64,000 bases of DNA from positions 3,162,001 to 3,226,000 of the forward strand of contig NZ_JQNN01000001.1 of NCBI RefSeq assembly GCF_000745265.1, written 5' to 3'. Both the position numbers and the translations under genes were made by a program. Position 1 is the first letter of the stretch, and each line of letters begins with the position of its first letter. This stretch comes from Massilia sp. 9096. Its GTDB lineage: Bacteria > Pseudomonadota > Gammaproteobacteria > Burkholderiales > Burkholderiaceae_D. The notes beneath the pieces were generated by a model that ran no database searches, was not told the origin of the DNA, and saw only the letters and a list, made by a program, of their open reading frames with translations. Below are positions 37,656-48,136 of the stretch, in pieces.

Positions 37656-38702
37656 ATGTCCCTGTACCCACTTGCCCGCCCCCTGCTGTTCGCCCTCGAT
37701 GCCGAGAAGGCCCACAACCTGACCTTGCCCATGCTGTGCCGCGCCGAGCGGCTCGGCCTGACCGGCGCGATCAGGAAGCCGAAGCCGGACCCGCGCACGG
37801 TCATGGGCATCACCTTCCCGAACCCGGTCGGCCTCGCGGCGGGCCTGGACAAGGACGGCGCCTACATCGACGGCCTGGCCGCGCTCGGCTTCGGCTCGAT
37901 CGAGATCGGCACCGTGACGCCGCGTGCGCAGCCCGGCAACCCGCAGCCGCGCATGTTCCGCCTGCCGGCCGCGCGCGCCATCATCAACCGCATGGGCTTC
38001 AACAACGGCGGCGTCGACGCCTTCGTCGCCAACGTGCAGGCCTCGCGCTTCTACCAGGAAAAGCAGGGCGTGCTCGGCCTGAACATCGGCAAGAACGCCG
38101 ACACGCCGATCGAACGCGCCGCCGACGATTATCTCGAATGCCTGCGCGCGGTGTATCCGTTCGCGAGCTATGTGACGGTCAATATTTCCTCGCCCAACAC
38201 CAAGAACCTGCGGCAACTGCAGGACGCGTCCGAACTCGACGTCCTGCTCGCCCAGCTCAAGGGCGAGCAGTCGCGCCTGGCCGACAAGTACGGCCGCTAC
38301 GTGCCGCTGGCGCTGAAGATCGCGCCCGACGTCGACGCCGACCAGATCCGCGACATCGGCGCGGCCCTGCTGCGCCATCGCATCGACGGCGTGATCGCCA
38401 CCAACACCACGCTGATGCGGCGCGACGTCGAAGGCATGCGCCACGCGACCCAGCAAGGCGGCCTGTCGGGTGCGCCGGTGTTCGACCTGTCCAACATCGT
38501 GATCCGTGCCCTGTACAAGGAAGTCGGCGACGCCATCCCGATCATCGGCGTGGGCGGCATCCTGCGCGGCCAGGACGCGGCGGCCAAGATCCAGGCCGGC
38601 GCCCAGCTGGTGCAGCTGTACAGCGGCTTGATCTACCGCGGTCCGGCGCTGGTGCGCGAATGCGCCGACGCCCTTCGCGCCCAGAAAGGAAACCGGCAAT
38701 GA
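37656..38702 (+). CDS. pyrD: Dihydroorotate dehydrogenase (quinone), class 2
   Basis: Membrane-associated FMN enzyme of pyrimidine synthesis, 348 aa. The N-terminal helices ([20 protein letters not shown]) mark the quinone-dependent class. FMN and substrate motifs: [34 protein letters not shown] with the catalytic Ser, [14 protein letters not shown]. The ATG at 37656 is chosen because the longer frame from 37629 adds nine residues not expected at the membrane helix. Its TGA overlaps the ATG of the next gene (ATGA). Confidence 0.97.
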   Translation: MSLYPLARPLLFALDAEKAHNLTLPMLCRAERLGLTGAIRKPKPDPRTVMGITFPNPVGLAAGLDKDGAYIDGLAALGFGSIEIGTVTPRAQPGNPQPRMFRLPAARAIINRMGFNNGGVDAFVANVQASRFYQEKQGVLGLNIGKNADTPIERAADDYLECLRAVYPFASYVTVNISSPNTKNLRQLQDASELDVLLAQLKGEQSRLADKYGRYVPLALKIAPDVDADQIRDIGAALLRHRIDGVIATNTTLMRRDVEGMRHATQQGGLSGAPVFDLSNIVIRALYKEVGDAIPIIGVGGILRGQDAAAKIQAGAQLVQLYSGLIYRGPALVRECADALRAQKGNRQ

Positions 38703-39745
38703 AAATGAACAAACTGGGCAGGACCGACCTGGCCGTCTCGCGCGTGTGCCTCGGCACCATGACCTTCGGCCAGCAAAATACCGAAAGCGATGCCCACAGC
38801 CAGCTCGATTACGCCCTGGAGCGCGGCATCAACTTCGTCGACACCGCCGAGATGTACCCGGTGCCGCCCAGCGCCGAGACGCAAGGCTCGACCGAGCGCT
38901 TCATCGGCACCTGGCTCAAGAAGAGCGGCAAGCGCGACCGCATCGTGCTGGCCACCAAGGCCGCCGGCCCGAACCCGAACCAGACCTGGATCCGCGGCGG
39001 AAAGCAAAACCTTGACGCCGCCAACCTGCGCGCGGCGCTCGACGAGAGCCTGAAACGCCTGCAGACCGACTACGTCGATTTGTACCAGCTGCACTGGCCG
39101 AGCCGCAACGTGCCGATCTTCGGTTCGAACAGCTTTGATCCTTCCAAGGAACGCCCCGGCATCCCGGTCGAGGAAACATTGGAAGCGCTGGCCGACCTGG
39201 TCAAGGAAGGCAAGATTTGCCACATCGGCGTGTCGAACGAGAGCCCGTGGGGCGTGTCGGAATTCATCAAGCAGTCCGAAATCCACGGCCTGCCGCGCAT
39301 CGCCACCATCCAGAATCTGTACAACCTGACTGCACGCGCGTTCGAGACCACGCTACTGGACGAGGTGTGCTTTCGCGAAGACGTCAGCCTGCTGGCCTAC
39401 AGCCCGCTCGCCTTCGGCCAGCTGAGCGCCAAGTACATCGACGATCCGAAGGCGGTCGGCCGCCTGACGATTTTCCCGCCGACCTGGAGCCCGCGCTACC
39501 TGCGTCCGGCCGTGTTCGAATCGGTGCGCGAATACGCGGCTCTGGCGCGCGCCAACGGCCTCACGCCCACCCAGATGGCGCTGGCCTGGTGCTACAACCG
39601 CTGGAACGTGGCCTCGACCATCATCGGCGCGACGAACCTCGATCAGCTCAAGGAAAACATCGACGCTGAAAGCCTGACGCTGCCCGACGAGGTGATTGCG
39701 CAGATCGATGCGATCCATGCACGCTGGACCAATCCGGGCCAGTGA
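38699..39745 (+). CDS. Aldo/keto reductase (Tas-like)
   Basis: NADP(H)-dependent oxidoreductase of the AKR fold, 348 aa, closest by pattern to the Tas subgroup. Catalytic tetrad candidates: Asp and Tyr in [10 protein letters not shown], Lys in VLATKAAG, His in LYQLHWP. The C-terminal cofactor segment is [17 protein letters not shown]. Translation is coupled to pyrD by a 4-base overlap, a link that may be positional only. The substrate is unknown. Confidence 0.92.
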   Translation: MKMNKLGRTDLAVSRVCLGTMTFGQQNTESDAHSQLDYALERGINFVDTAEMYPVPPSAETQGSTERFIGTWLKKSGKRDRIVLATKAAGPNPNQTWIRGGKQNLDAANLRAALDESLKRLQTDYVDLYQLHWPSRNVPIFGSNSFDPSKERPGIPVEETLEALADLVKEGKICHIGVSNESPWGVSEFIKQSEIHGLPRIATIQNLYNLTARAFETTLLDEVCFREDVSLLAYSPLAFGQLSAKYIDDPKAVGRLTIFPPTWSPRYLRPAVFESVREYAALARANGLTPTQMALAWCYNRWNVASTIIGATNLDQLKENIDAESLTLPDEVIAQIDAIHARWTNPGQ

Positions 39746-39759
39746 CCCGGCCGCGTCGC

Positions 39760-40653
39760 TCAGAACGACACGCCCACCGTCAGCGTGACGACGTAGCCGT
39801 TGACCGGATCGCCGCTCACGCTCGCCATCTCGAGCGTGGTGCCGTCGCTGAACACGTTGTCGCTGGCAAAGCTCATGTTGGCGAAATTGCGCGCGCTGCT
39901 GGCGTAGGCGCTGGTCGCGTAGACTTCGTTGCAGGTGGCGATCGGGAAGGCCAGCTGCGAGGTCTTCAGGCGGTTGGCGGCGCTGGTGGCCTTGGCCAGG
40001 CTCGGGTAGACCTCGAAGTGGATGTGCGGCATGCGCCCGGAATAACAGCCGGGGAACATGCTGGTGAAAGTCGCCACGCCGTTGGCATCGGTCTCCTGCA
40101 CGCCGCGCAGGTAATTTTCCTTGGTCAGCCCGTTCGCATACAAGGAATAATTGCCGTCGCGGTCGCAATGCCAGACGTAGACCGCGGCCCCGCTCGCGCT
40201 GGCGCAGCTGCTGCCGACGTTGACGATCTTCAGCTGCAGCGTGATCGGGATGCCGGCCGCGGTGGCGCTGCCCGGCGCGACGCTGGCGCGGATGTCGCTG
40301 CGCACGATGCCGGACAACGTCAGGGCGTTGACGATGCCGCTGCCGTTGCTGTTGGTGCCATCGCCCGGATACGGGCCGTTGGTCTCTTCGGGGATGACGG
40401 TGCAGCTGGCGCTCGTGCCGGTCGTGCCGGTCGTGCCGGTCGTGCCGGTCGTGGTGCCGCTGGTCGTGCTGGCCGCGCTCGCAATGGTTGCGCCGGCGAC
40501 CGACGCGTCGGAAGAACCGGCGCCGCAGCCGGCCAGGGGCAGCGCCGCGGCGCCGGCTCCGGCGAGCAGCCAGCGCAGCGAATTGCGGCGGCTGGCGTGG
40601 GTGGCGAGCATGCGCTCGAGGGCTTCGGCAAGGCTGTCGTGCTGGTGTTCCAT
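39760..40653 (-). CDS. Exported intradiol ring-cleavage dioxygenase-like protein
   Basis: Protein of 297 aa whose C-terminal domain resembles protocatechuate/catechol intradiol dioxygenases. The Fe(III) ligand pattern appears as Tyr in NYSLYANGL or ENYLRG, Tyr in FPGCYSGR and two His in MPHIHFEV. The N-terminus has a twin-arginine-like SRRNSLRWLLAGAGAAALPL followed by LAGCG, so it is probably exported, perhaps as a lipoprotein. A linker of Thr/Gly repeats (residues about 67-80) is encoded by a 9-bp tandem repeat. Export of such enzymes is known in several bacteria; the substrate is unknown. Its stop lies 14 bases from that of the convergent aldo/keto reductase gene. Confidence 0.82.
   Translation of the reverse strand: MEHQHDSLAEALERMLATHASRRNSLRWLLAGAGAAALPLAGCGAGSSDASVAGATIASAASTTSGTTTGTTGTTGTTGTSASCTVIPEETNGPYPGDGTNSNGSGIVNALTLSGIVRSDIRASVAPGSATAAGIPITLQLKIVNVGSSCASASGAAVYVWHCDRDGNYSLYANGLTKENYLRGVQETDANGVATFTSMFPGCYSGRMPHIHFEVYPSLAKATSAANRLKTSQLAFPIATCNEVYATSAYASSARNFANMSFASDNVFSDGTTLEMASVSGDPVNGYVVTLTVGVSF
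40414..40449. repeat. 9-bp tandem repeat encoding a Thr/Gly linker
   Basis: Four perfect copies of CGTGCCGGT lie in the dioxygenase gene. On the coding strand they give repeats of Thr-Gly-Thr. Being a multiple of three, copy-number change would alter linker length without shifting the frame. Confidence 0.9.
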
Positions 40654-40842
40654 GGCGCTCTCTCGTGTGTTGAACGGGAGCGATTGTCGTTCTGCCCAGC
40701 GTTAAGCGCAGTCAAGCGGCGCAAAGATACGTAAATACGATCCTCGTGCGCCCTTTCGGCGGCGGACGGCCGCGTCCGAAAGCAATTGCAAACGGTCGTC
40801 CTGCCCCGATATACAGTGGAAACAGGACAGGGAGAACGTGCA

Positions 40843-41307
40843 ATGAATACCCCTACATTGGCCAAGGCAACACGCTGGGCGTGCGCGCTGGCCGCGGGCG
40901 CTGCCTTATCCGGCTGCGCGACCTACGGTCCGGCCTATCCCGCCTATCCAGCCTATGCGGCGGCCCCGGTGACGGCTTATCCGGCCTCTCCGGCCTATGG
41001 CTACGCCTACGGCGATCCCTACTACGATTACTACGGCGGCTACGGTCCAGGCTACTTCGGACCGGGGCTGGCGCTCGATTTCCGCTTCCACGACCGCGGC
41101 TACCGCGGCTATCGCGGTGCGCCGGGCTACTATCGCGGCTATGCCAATCGCGGTCACGCATGGGGCGGACCGCGCCCCGGTGGCGGTCACTGGGGCGGTG
41201 GACATTGGGGCGGCGGTCGCGGCGGCTTCGGTGGTGGACGTGGCGGCTTTGGCGGTGGGCACGCGGGCGGCTTCGGCGGCGGGCACGGCGGCGGCGGCCA
41301 CCGCTGA
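40843..41307 (+). CDS. Tyr/Gly-rich small lipoprotein
   Basis: Protein of 154 aa with a signal peptide and lipobox LSGC (Cys near residue 26), so probably anchored in an envelope membrane. The mature part is low-complexity: YPAYPAY-type repeats first, then a Tyr/Arg/Gly region (YRGYRGAPGYYRGY), then a Gly/His tail of GGGHWGGGHWGGGRGGFGGG type. GGACAGGGAG precedes the ATG at 40843. No enzymatic domain is recognised. The tail could bind metals through His or form a surface or matrix layer, which is inference. It is isolated between divergent and convergent neighbours. Confidence 0.75.
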   Translation: MNTPTLAKATRWACALAAGAALSGCATYGPAYPAYPAYAAAPVTAYPASPAYGYAYGDPYYDYYGGYGPGYFGPGLALDFRFHDRGYRGYRGAPGYYRGYANRGHAWGGPRPGGGHWGGGHWGGGRGGFGGGRGGFGGGHAGGFGGGHGGGGHR

Positions 41308-41333
41308 CGCCTCCGCCGGTCACATCAGGGTAC

Positions 41334-42262
41334 TTATTCCGCCAGCGCCACCTGCACCGCCTTCTCGACGTCGGCGCGCGTAAAACCCTGGGCGAAGCGC
41401 TCGATGAAATCGTAGGCGTACGCGCGCAGGTAAGCGCCGCGGCGCACCGCCAGGCGCGTCACGTTGGGCGCAAACAGGTGCGACGATTCGATTGCGCGCA
41501 AGCCGCGGTCGCGCCCGTGGTCGAACGCCATCGAGGCGACGATGCCGACCCCCATCCCGAGCGACACGTACTGCTTGATGACGTCCGAATCCATCGCGGT
41601 CAGCATGATGTCCGGGTTCACGCCGGCGGCGGCGAACGCGGCGTCGATGTGGCTGCGGCCGGTGAAGCCGACGTCGTAGGTAATCAGGGGATACTCGGCC
41701 AGGTTGGCCAGTTTCAGGGGTGTCTGCGACAGCAGCGGATGGCCGTCCGGCACCACCACCAGGTGGCTCCAGCGGTAGCACGGGAACGACACCAGGTCGG
41801 GGAAGGTCGACAGGCCCTCGGTCGCGATGCCGATGTCGGCGCGGCCGGACAGCACCCATTCGGCGATGTGTTCCGGCGCGCTCTGCTGCAAGGCGATGCG
41901 CACGCCCGGGAAGCTGGCGCGGAAGGCTTGCACCACCTGCGGCAGCGCATAGCGCGCCTGGGTGTGCGTCACGGCCACCGTCAGCGTGCCGCTGTCCTGC
42001 GCCGCGTATTCGCTGCTGGCCTGCTGCAGGTTCTCGGCCTCGACCAGCAGGCGTTCGATGATCTTCAGGATGCCCTTGCCGGGATCGGTCAGCCCGGTCA
42101 GGCGCTTGCCGTTGCGCTCGAAGATGACGACGCCGAGTTCATCCTCGAGCTCGCGGATCTGGCGCGACACGCCCGGCTGCGACGTGAACAGCGCGTTGGC
42201 CACGTCGGTCAGGTTGTAATTGCGGCGCGCGGCTTCGCGCACCGAACGCAGCTGCTGGAAAT

Positions 42263-42266
<4 letters not shown>
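41334..42266 (-). CDS. cysB: LysR-type sulfur regulator CysB
   Basis: LysR-family activator of sulfate assimilation, 310 aa. The N-terminal winged helix has [20 protein letters not shown] and [18 protein letters not shown], typical of CysB/Cbl. The effector domain follows ([28 protein letters not shown]-type segments, [13 protein letters not shown] region). It is the last gene of cysT-cysW-cysA-cysB, its ATG overlapping the cysA stop by four bases. The transporter and its probable activator are thus co-expressed, allowing autoregulation. Cbl is an alternative name. Confidence 0.93.
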
Positions 42267-43341
<1,075 letters not shown>

Positions 43342-43345
<4 letters not shown>

Positions 43346-44247
43346 GCTTCAGTGCTCCGGGTTGTCTTTTTCGCCTGGTTCAGGCGCCATTCGATGAAGG
43401 CTTTCACCGCCAGCGTGACCAGGGCCAGCAGCGCCAGCAGCGAGGCGATCGCGAAGGCGGCGGTGAAGCTGTATTCGTTGTAGAGGATCTCGACCTGCAG
43501 CGGCATGGTGTTGGTCTCGCCACGGATGTGGCCCGAGACCACCGACACCGCGCCGAACTCGCCCATCGCACGGGCGTTACACAGGATCACGCCGTACAGC
43601 AGGCCCCATTTGATGTTGGGCAGCGTCACGCGCCGGAAGGTGGCCCAGCCGGACGCGCCCAGCACCAGCGCCGCCTCTTCCTCTTCGCTGCCCTGCGCCT
43701 GCATCAGCGGGATCAGTTCGCGCGCCACGAACGGGAAAGTCACGAACACGGTGGCCAGCACGATGCCCGGCACCGCGAACAGGATCTTGACGTCGTGGTC
43801 CATCAGCCAGGGACCGATCCAGCCCTGCGCGCCGAAGATCAGCACGTAGATCAGGCCGGCGATCACCGGCGAGACCGAGAACGGCAGGTCGATCAGCGTC
43901 AGCAGCACGCTCTTGCCGCGGAATTCGAACTTGGCGATGGTCCAGCTGGCCGCCACGCCGAACACCAGGTTCAGCGGCACCGAGATGGCGGCCGCCAGCA
44001 GTGTCAGCCGGATCGCGGCCAGCGCGTCGTCGTCGAAAATGGCGTCCTTGTAGGTGTTCCAGCCGCCTTTGAGCGCTTCGGTGAACACCGCCACCAGGGG
44101 CACGAACAGGAACAGCGTCATGAACAGCAGCGCCACCGTGATCAAGGCATAGCGCACCCAGCGCGGCTCGAGCGTATTGGTGGCCTTGTGCGGCGCGGCG
44201 CTGCTTGCCGCCGGCTTGTTGTCGATCTTGTCGAGTACGGCACTCAT
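43342..44247 (-). CDS. cysW: Sulfate ABC transporter permease CysW
   Basis: Inner-membrane permease, 301 aa, with about six helices. The ABC-coupling EAA loop is seen at [21 protein letters not shown]. Typical CysW segments include [20 protein letters not shown] and [19 protein letters not shown]. The N-terminal 25 residues are a hydrophilic tail. It begins 10 bases after the cysT stop and overlaps cysA. Confidence 0.96.
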
Positions 44248-44257
44248 CGGGGTTCCC

Positions 44258-45100
44258 TTATTTGCCGGCGCGCTTGCGCGACCAGGCTTGCAGCAGGTTG
44301 ATCGCCAGCAGCAGGATGAAAGAGGCGACCAGCATCACCACGGCGATCGCGGTGGCGCCGGTGTAGTCGTACTGTTCGAGCTTGGTGATGATGAACAACG
44401 GCGTGATCTCGGACACCATCGGCATGTTGCCGGCGATGAAGACGACCGAGCCGTATTCGCCGGTCGCGCGCGCGAAGGCCAGCGCGAAGCCGGTCAGCAG
44501 CGCCGGCGTGATGCCGGGCAGGATCACGCGGCGGAAGGTTTGCCACGGGCTGGCGCCCAGGCTGGCGGCGGCTTCCTCGAGCTCGCGCTCGGCGTCTTCC
44601 AGCACCGGCTGCACGGTGCGCACCACGAACGGCAAGCCGATGAAGGTCAGCGCCACCACCACGCCGAGCGGGGTGAAGGCGACCTTGATGCCGAGCGGTT
44701 CCAGGTATTTGCCGATCCAGCCATTGCCGGAGTACAGCGAGGTCAGCGTGATGCCGGCCACGGCGGTCGGCAGCGCGAACGGCAGGTCGACCAGGGCGTC
44801 GACGATGCGCTTGCCGGGAAACTGGTAGCGCACCAGTACCCAGGCGACGATGCCGCCGAACACCACGTTCAGCGCCGCGCCGATCAGGGCCGCGCCGAAG
44901 CTCAGGCGATACGAGGCCATCACGCGCTCCGAGGTGACGGCGCTCCAGAACGCGTCCCAGTGCATCGTGAAGGTCTTGAGGAAGATCGCCGACAAGGGGA
45001 TCAGGACGATCAGCGCGAGATAGAAGATCGTGAAGCCGAGCGAGAGCCCGAAACCGGGGATCACCCGGTTGGCGCTGCTGCGGCTTGTGAATATGTTCAT
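44258..45100 (-). CDS. cysT: Sulfate ABC transporter permease CysT (CysU)
   Basis: Partner permease of CysW, 280 aa, six helices. Characteristic segments: [19 protein letters not shown], the EAA loop [20 protein letters not shown] and [19 protein letters not shown]. The ATG at 45100 ([19 protein letters not shown]) is preferred over one 45 bases upstream, whose extension is not family-like. It is the first gene of the operon. The gene expected before it, a sulfate-binding protein, is not present in this window. Confidence 0.96.
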   Translation of the reverse strand: MNIFTSRSSANRVIPGFGLSLGFTIFYLALIVLIPLSAIFLKTFTMHWDAFWSAVTSERVMASYRLSFGAALIGAALNVVFGGIVAWVLVRYQFPGKRIVDALVDLPFALPTAVAGITLTSLYSGNGWIGKYLEPLGIKVAFTPLGVVVALTFIGLPFVVRTVQPVLEDAERELEEAAASLGASPWQTFRRVILPGITPALLTGFALAFARATGEYGSVVFIAGNMPMVSEITPLFIITKLEQYDYTGATAIAVVMLVASFILLLAINLLQAWSRKRAGK

Positions 45101-45263
45101 GGCGGCCTTATTACCAATTCTTCTAATAACGCCGAATAATCTCACGCGTTACTTATATTGCAAACGATACGTTCTTCATTTGCATAGAAGATTCGGCTAT
45201 AAGATTCGGCACGAAGACCTGGCTGTCAGGCGGCAGCCCGGGCGCCGGGCGCCCTGCATGTCA
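45101..45263 (-). promoter_or_regulatory. Promoter region of the cysTWA-cysB operon
   Basis: AT-rich spacer before cysT. On the minus strand a TATAAG (45152-45157) could serve as -10 with a poor -35, as expected for an activator-dependent promoter. Two direct copies of AGATTCGGC (45189-45197 and 45202-45210, 13 bases apart) lie just upstream and are candidate CysB contacts. No gene is seen. Confidence 0.4.
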
Positions 45264-46037
45264 TCAAGCGATCATCTTGTAGGCGACGCCGGCCAGCGTC
45301 ATCGCCAGCACGCCGCGCAGAAAACCCTCGGGCACGGCGCGCGCGGCCCAGGAACCGAGCGTGATGCCCGGCACCGAGCCGATCAGCAAGGTCACCAGCA
45401 GCATCCAGTTGATCGAGCCGAGCCACCAGTGGCCAAAGGCGGCGATCGCGGTCAGCGGCACGGCATAGGCGATGTCGGTGCCGGCGATTTCGGCGGGGCT
45501 GAGCTTGGGATACAGCATGACCAGCAGCGTCGCGCCGATCGCGCCGGCGCCGATCGAGGAAATCGTGACCAGGGTGCCGAGCACGGCGCCGGCCAGCACG
45601 GTGGCGGCGGTCAGCGCCCTGCCCTGCAGCTGGCGTTCCGGATGCTTGTGCACCCAGCCCAGCATGCGCTTGCGGAACAGGATCGCGACCACGGTCAGCA
45701 GCACGGAACTGGCGATGGAATAACGGATGATGCCGCCGATGGCGGCGTTCAGGGGGCCGAAATGATGCAGCGCCAGCGTGGCGACGAGCGCAGCCGGCAA
45801 TGCGCCCGCGCACAGGCGGCCGACGACTGTCCATTGCACGGTCCCGCGCGCGCGGTGCGTGAGCGTGCCGGCGCTCTTGGTGAGCGAAGCGAACGCGAGA
45901 TCGGTGCCGACCGCGACCGACGGCGCGACCCCGAACAGCAAGGTCAGCAGCGGCGTCATCAGCGACCCGCCGCCGACCCCGGTCATGCCGACCAGCAGGC
46001 CAACGGCGAATCCCGACAGAATATATGTAATCGACAT
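45264..46037 (-). CDS. TauE/SafE family sulfite exporter-like permease
   Basis: Membrane protein of 257 aa with about eight helices of the TauE/SafE family, members of which export sulfite, sulfoacetate or related anions. The two homologous halves start at GFAVGLLVGMTGVGGGSLMTPLL and near AGAVLGTLVTISSIGAGAIGA, each with the family Gly-rich loop. Its position directly upstream of the sulfate import operon on the same strand suggests a role in sulfur anion balance, but the exact substrate is not known. Confidence 0.9.
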   Translation of the reverse strand: MSITYILSGFAVGLLVGMTGVGGGSLMTPLLTLLFGVAPSVAVGTDLAFASLTKSAGTLTHRARGTVQWTVVGRLCAGALPAALVATLALHHFGPLNAAIGGIIRYSIASSVLLTVVAILFRKRMLGWVHKHPERQLQGRALTAATVLAGAVLGTLVTISSIGAGAIGATLLVMLYPKLSPAEIAGTDIAYAVPLTAIAAFGHWWLGSINWMLLVTLLIGSVPGITLGSWAARAVPEGFLRGVLAMTLAGVAYKMIA

Positions 46038-46137
46038 GCTTTACCCTCAGTGTGAGCCAAGGGTAAAGGGGCTCCACCGCAAAGCAAACGACAGCTTCCT
46101 TATTTGCTTATGCGGAGACTGTTCGCACGTTGCCGGC

Positions 46138-46776
46138 TTACTTGTTCGGCTGCGGCGTCAGGCGCAGGTAGGGACGCGGCGCCGTATAACCCTTCGGGAA
46201 TTTCTGCTGCAGCTGGGCCGGGTCCTGCACGCTCAAGGGGATGATGACGTCGTCGCCATCCTTCCAGTTGCCCGGCGTCGCGACCGTGTAGCCGTCGCTC
46301 AGCTGCAGCGCGTCGATCACGCGCAGCACTTCGTCGAAGTTGCGGCCGGTGCTCATCGGGTAGGTGATCATCAGGCGCACTTTCTTGGCCGGGTCGATCA
46401 CGAACAGCGAGCGCACGGTGGCAGTGGCCGACTGGTTCGGGTGGATCATGTCGTACAGCTCGGACACCGTTTTATCGGCATCGGCGATGATCGGGAAGCC
46501 GACCACGGTCTGCTGGGTCTCTTCGATGTCCTTGATCCATTCCTTGTGCTTGTCGGCCGGATCGACCGACAGCGCGATCGCCTTGACGTTGCGCTTGTCG
46601 AATTCCGGCTTGAGCTTGGCGGTCAGGCCCAGCTCGGTCGTGCACACCGGCGTGAAGTCGGCCGGGTGCGAGAACAGCACCACCCACGAGTCGCCGGCCC
46701 AGTCGTAGAAGCGGAGGCGGCCGGTGCTCGAATCCTGCTCGAAGTCCGGCGCGGTGTCGCCCAGGCGTAAAGTCAT
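46138..46776 (-). CDS. 1-Cys peroxiredoxin (Prx6 type)
   Basis: Thiol peroxidase of 212 aa reducing H2O2 and organic hydroperoxides. The peroxidatic Cys45 is in SHPADFTPVCTTELG. The length, the FDKRNVKAIALSVD segment and the C-terminal extension place it in the Prx6/1-Cys group; no obvious resolving Cys is seen. TAQ-like GDTAPDFEQDSSTG starts the fold. It lies between dgkA and the TauE-like gene, all on the minus strand with short gaps. Confidence 0.94.
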   Translation of the reverse strand: MTLRLGDTAPDFEQDSSTGRLRFYDWAGDSWVVLFSHPADFTPVCTTELGLTAKLKPEFDKRNVKAIALSVDPADKHKEWIKDIEETQQTVVGFPIIADADKTVSELYDMIHPNQSATATVRSLFVIDPAKKVRLMITYPMSTGRNFDEVLRVIDALQLSDGYTVATPGNWKDGDDVIIPLSVQDPAQLQQKFPKGYTAPRPYLRLTPQPNK

Positions 46777-46797
46777 AATGTGTTCTCCTTGAATGGA

Positions 46798-47184
46798 TTA
46801 GAAAAACCGGTTGTACAGGACGACGGCCCAGGTCGAAGCCGCCATCGCGATCGCCAGGGCCACCGCCGCGCTGCCCAGGTCCTTGGCGGCCTTGGACAGC
46901 GGATGGCGCTCCAGCGAGACGCGGTCGACCACGGCTTCGATCGACGCGTTGATCAGCTCGACCAGCAGCACCAGCCCGAGGACCAGGATCAAGGCCAGCT
47001 TCTCGAAGGCCGATATCTTCAGCAGCAAGGCCACCACCGCCGCCGGCAGCGCCACCATCAGTTCCTGGCGGAACGCGTGCTCGTTGCGCCAGGCATGAAG
47101 AAACCCGTCGATCGAATAGCGCAACGCGCTGGCGATGCGCTTGAGTCCACCCTTGCTTTTGAATTCGCTGCTGGCTTGATCCAT
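46798..47184 (-). CDS. dgkA: Diacylglycerol kinase
   Basis: Small trimeric membrane kinase of 128 aa that recycles diacylglycerol to phosphatidic acid. Three helices and the signature ELINASIEAVVDRVS are clear, with NEHAFRQELM and KAAKDLGSAAVALA also conserved. The ATG at 47184 is chosen because a longer frame to 47274 adds 30 unrelated residues and would run into the divergent iclR control region. It is the first gene of a short minus-strand series with the peroxiredoxin. Confidence 0.94.
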   Translation of the reverse strand: MDQASSEFKSKGGLKRIASALRYSIDGFLHAWRNEHAFRQELMVALPAAVVALLLKISAFEKLALILVLGLVLLVELINASIEAVVDRVSLERHPLSKAAKDLGSAAVALAIAMAASTWAVVLYNRFF

Positions 47185-47251
47185 GGTCGTGTCGAGGTTT
47201 ACAAGATTGCCATTATGCCCGCATTGTTCGGCTCGGACGCGACACATCCTG

Positions 47252-47275
47252 TGTGAATTACCAATTTTTTTCACA
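47252..47275. promoter_or_regulatory. Candidate IclR operator
   Basis: An inverted repeat TGTGAA (47252-47257) - 12 bases - TTCACA (47270-47275) lies in the divergent dgkA/iclR spacer. It sits about 47 bases before the iclR ATG, next to a GGTATAAAG sequence that could be its -10. Position and symmetry suit an autoregulatory site. Confidence 0.4.
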
Positions 47276-47321
47276 TTATGGTATAAAGTAGAGATATATA
47301 CCGCACTGCACCAACCACATC

Positions 47322-48107
47322 ATGAAAATGGAAACTCCCGAACCGGCGAAAACTTCCATCCAGGTGATCGAACGCATGGTCGCCTTGCTGGATGCCCTGG
47401 CCAGTTATCCGGACCCGGTCAGCCTCAAGGAATTGTCGAAGGTATCCGGGCTGCACCCCTCGACGGCGCACCGGATCCTGAACGACATGGTGGTCACGCG
47501 CTTCGTCGACCGCGTCGAGCCCGGCACTTACCGTCTCGGCATGCGCCTGCTGGAACTGGGCAATGTGGTCAAGAGCCGGCTGTCGGTGCGCGAAGCGGCG
47601 GTCGACCTCATGCGTGCACTGCACAACAAGACCAAGCAGACGGTCAACCTGTCGGTCCGCCAGGGCGACGAGATCGTCTACATCGACCGCGCCTTTTCCG
47701 AGCGCTCGGGGATGCAGGTGGTGCGCGCGATCGGCGGGCGCGGTCCGCTGCACCTGACCTCGACCGGCAAGCTGTTCCTGTCGGTCGACGAACCGAAGGC
47801 GATCCGCGCCTACGCCACCCGCACCGGGCTGGCCGGCCACAACAAGAATTCGATCACGGACCTGGCGCGCCTGGAGCGCGAGCTGTCGCTGGTGCGCGCG
47901 CGCGGGTATGCGCGCGACAACGAGGAACTGGAACTGGGCGTGCGCTGCATGGCGGCCGGCATCCATGACGACAGCGGCAAGCTGGTGGCCGGCCTGTCGA
48001 TCTCGGCGCCGGCCGATCGCCTGCAGGACGAATGGCTGGAGGACCTGGTCGGCACTGCGGTGCAGATCTCGGCGACGCTGGGGCATCGGCCGCTGTCGGG
48101 AGCTTGA
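47322..48107 (+). CDS. IclR family transcriptional regulator
   Basis: DNA-binding regulator of 261 aa. The winged helix-turn-helix spans about residues 10-70 (QVIERMVALLDALASYPDPV, then LKELSKVSGLHPSTAHRIL). The effector-binding GAF-like IclR domain follows, with YIDRAFSERSGMQVVRAIG, HLTSTGKLFL and GVRCMAAGIHDDSGKLVAG. Met3 at 47328 is an alternative start. No catabolic operon is next to it, so its targets are unknown. It converges on pbpG through a palindromic terminator. Confidence 0.93.
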   Translation: MKMETPEPAKTSIQVIERMVALLDALASYPDPVSLKELSKVSGLHPSTAHRILNDMVVTRFVDRVEPGTYRLGMRLLELGNVVKSRLSVREAAVDLMRALHNKTKQTVNLSVRQGDEIVYIDRAFSERSGMQVVRAIGGRGPLHLTSTGKLFLSVDEPKAIRAYATRTGLAGHNKNSITDLARLERELSLVRARGYARDNEELELGVRCMAAGIHDDSGKLVAGLSISAPADRLQDEWLEDLVGTAVQISATLGHRPLSGA

Positions 48108-48128
48108 GGTCTCCGGATCCGGAGACCT
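48107..48128. terminator. Bidirectional terminator between iclR and pbpG
   Basis: A perfect 22-bp palindrome, AGGTCTCCGGA and its complement, fills the gap between two convergent stop codons. The T-tracts are weak, so efficiency is uncertain. Confidence 0.6.
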
Positions 48129-48136
48129 TGATCTGA

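Noticed and set aside
37736..38698. Long frame joined to the aldo/keto reductase
   Set aside because: It is an out-of-frame reading of pyrD. The reductase starts at ATG 38699 with a 4-base overlap.
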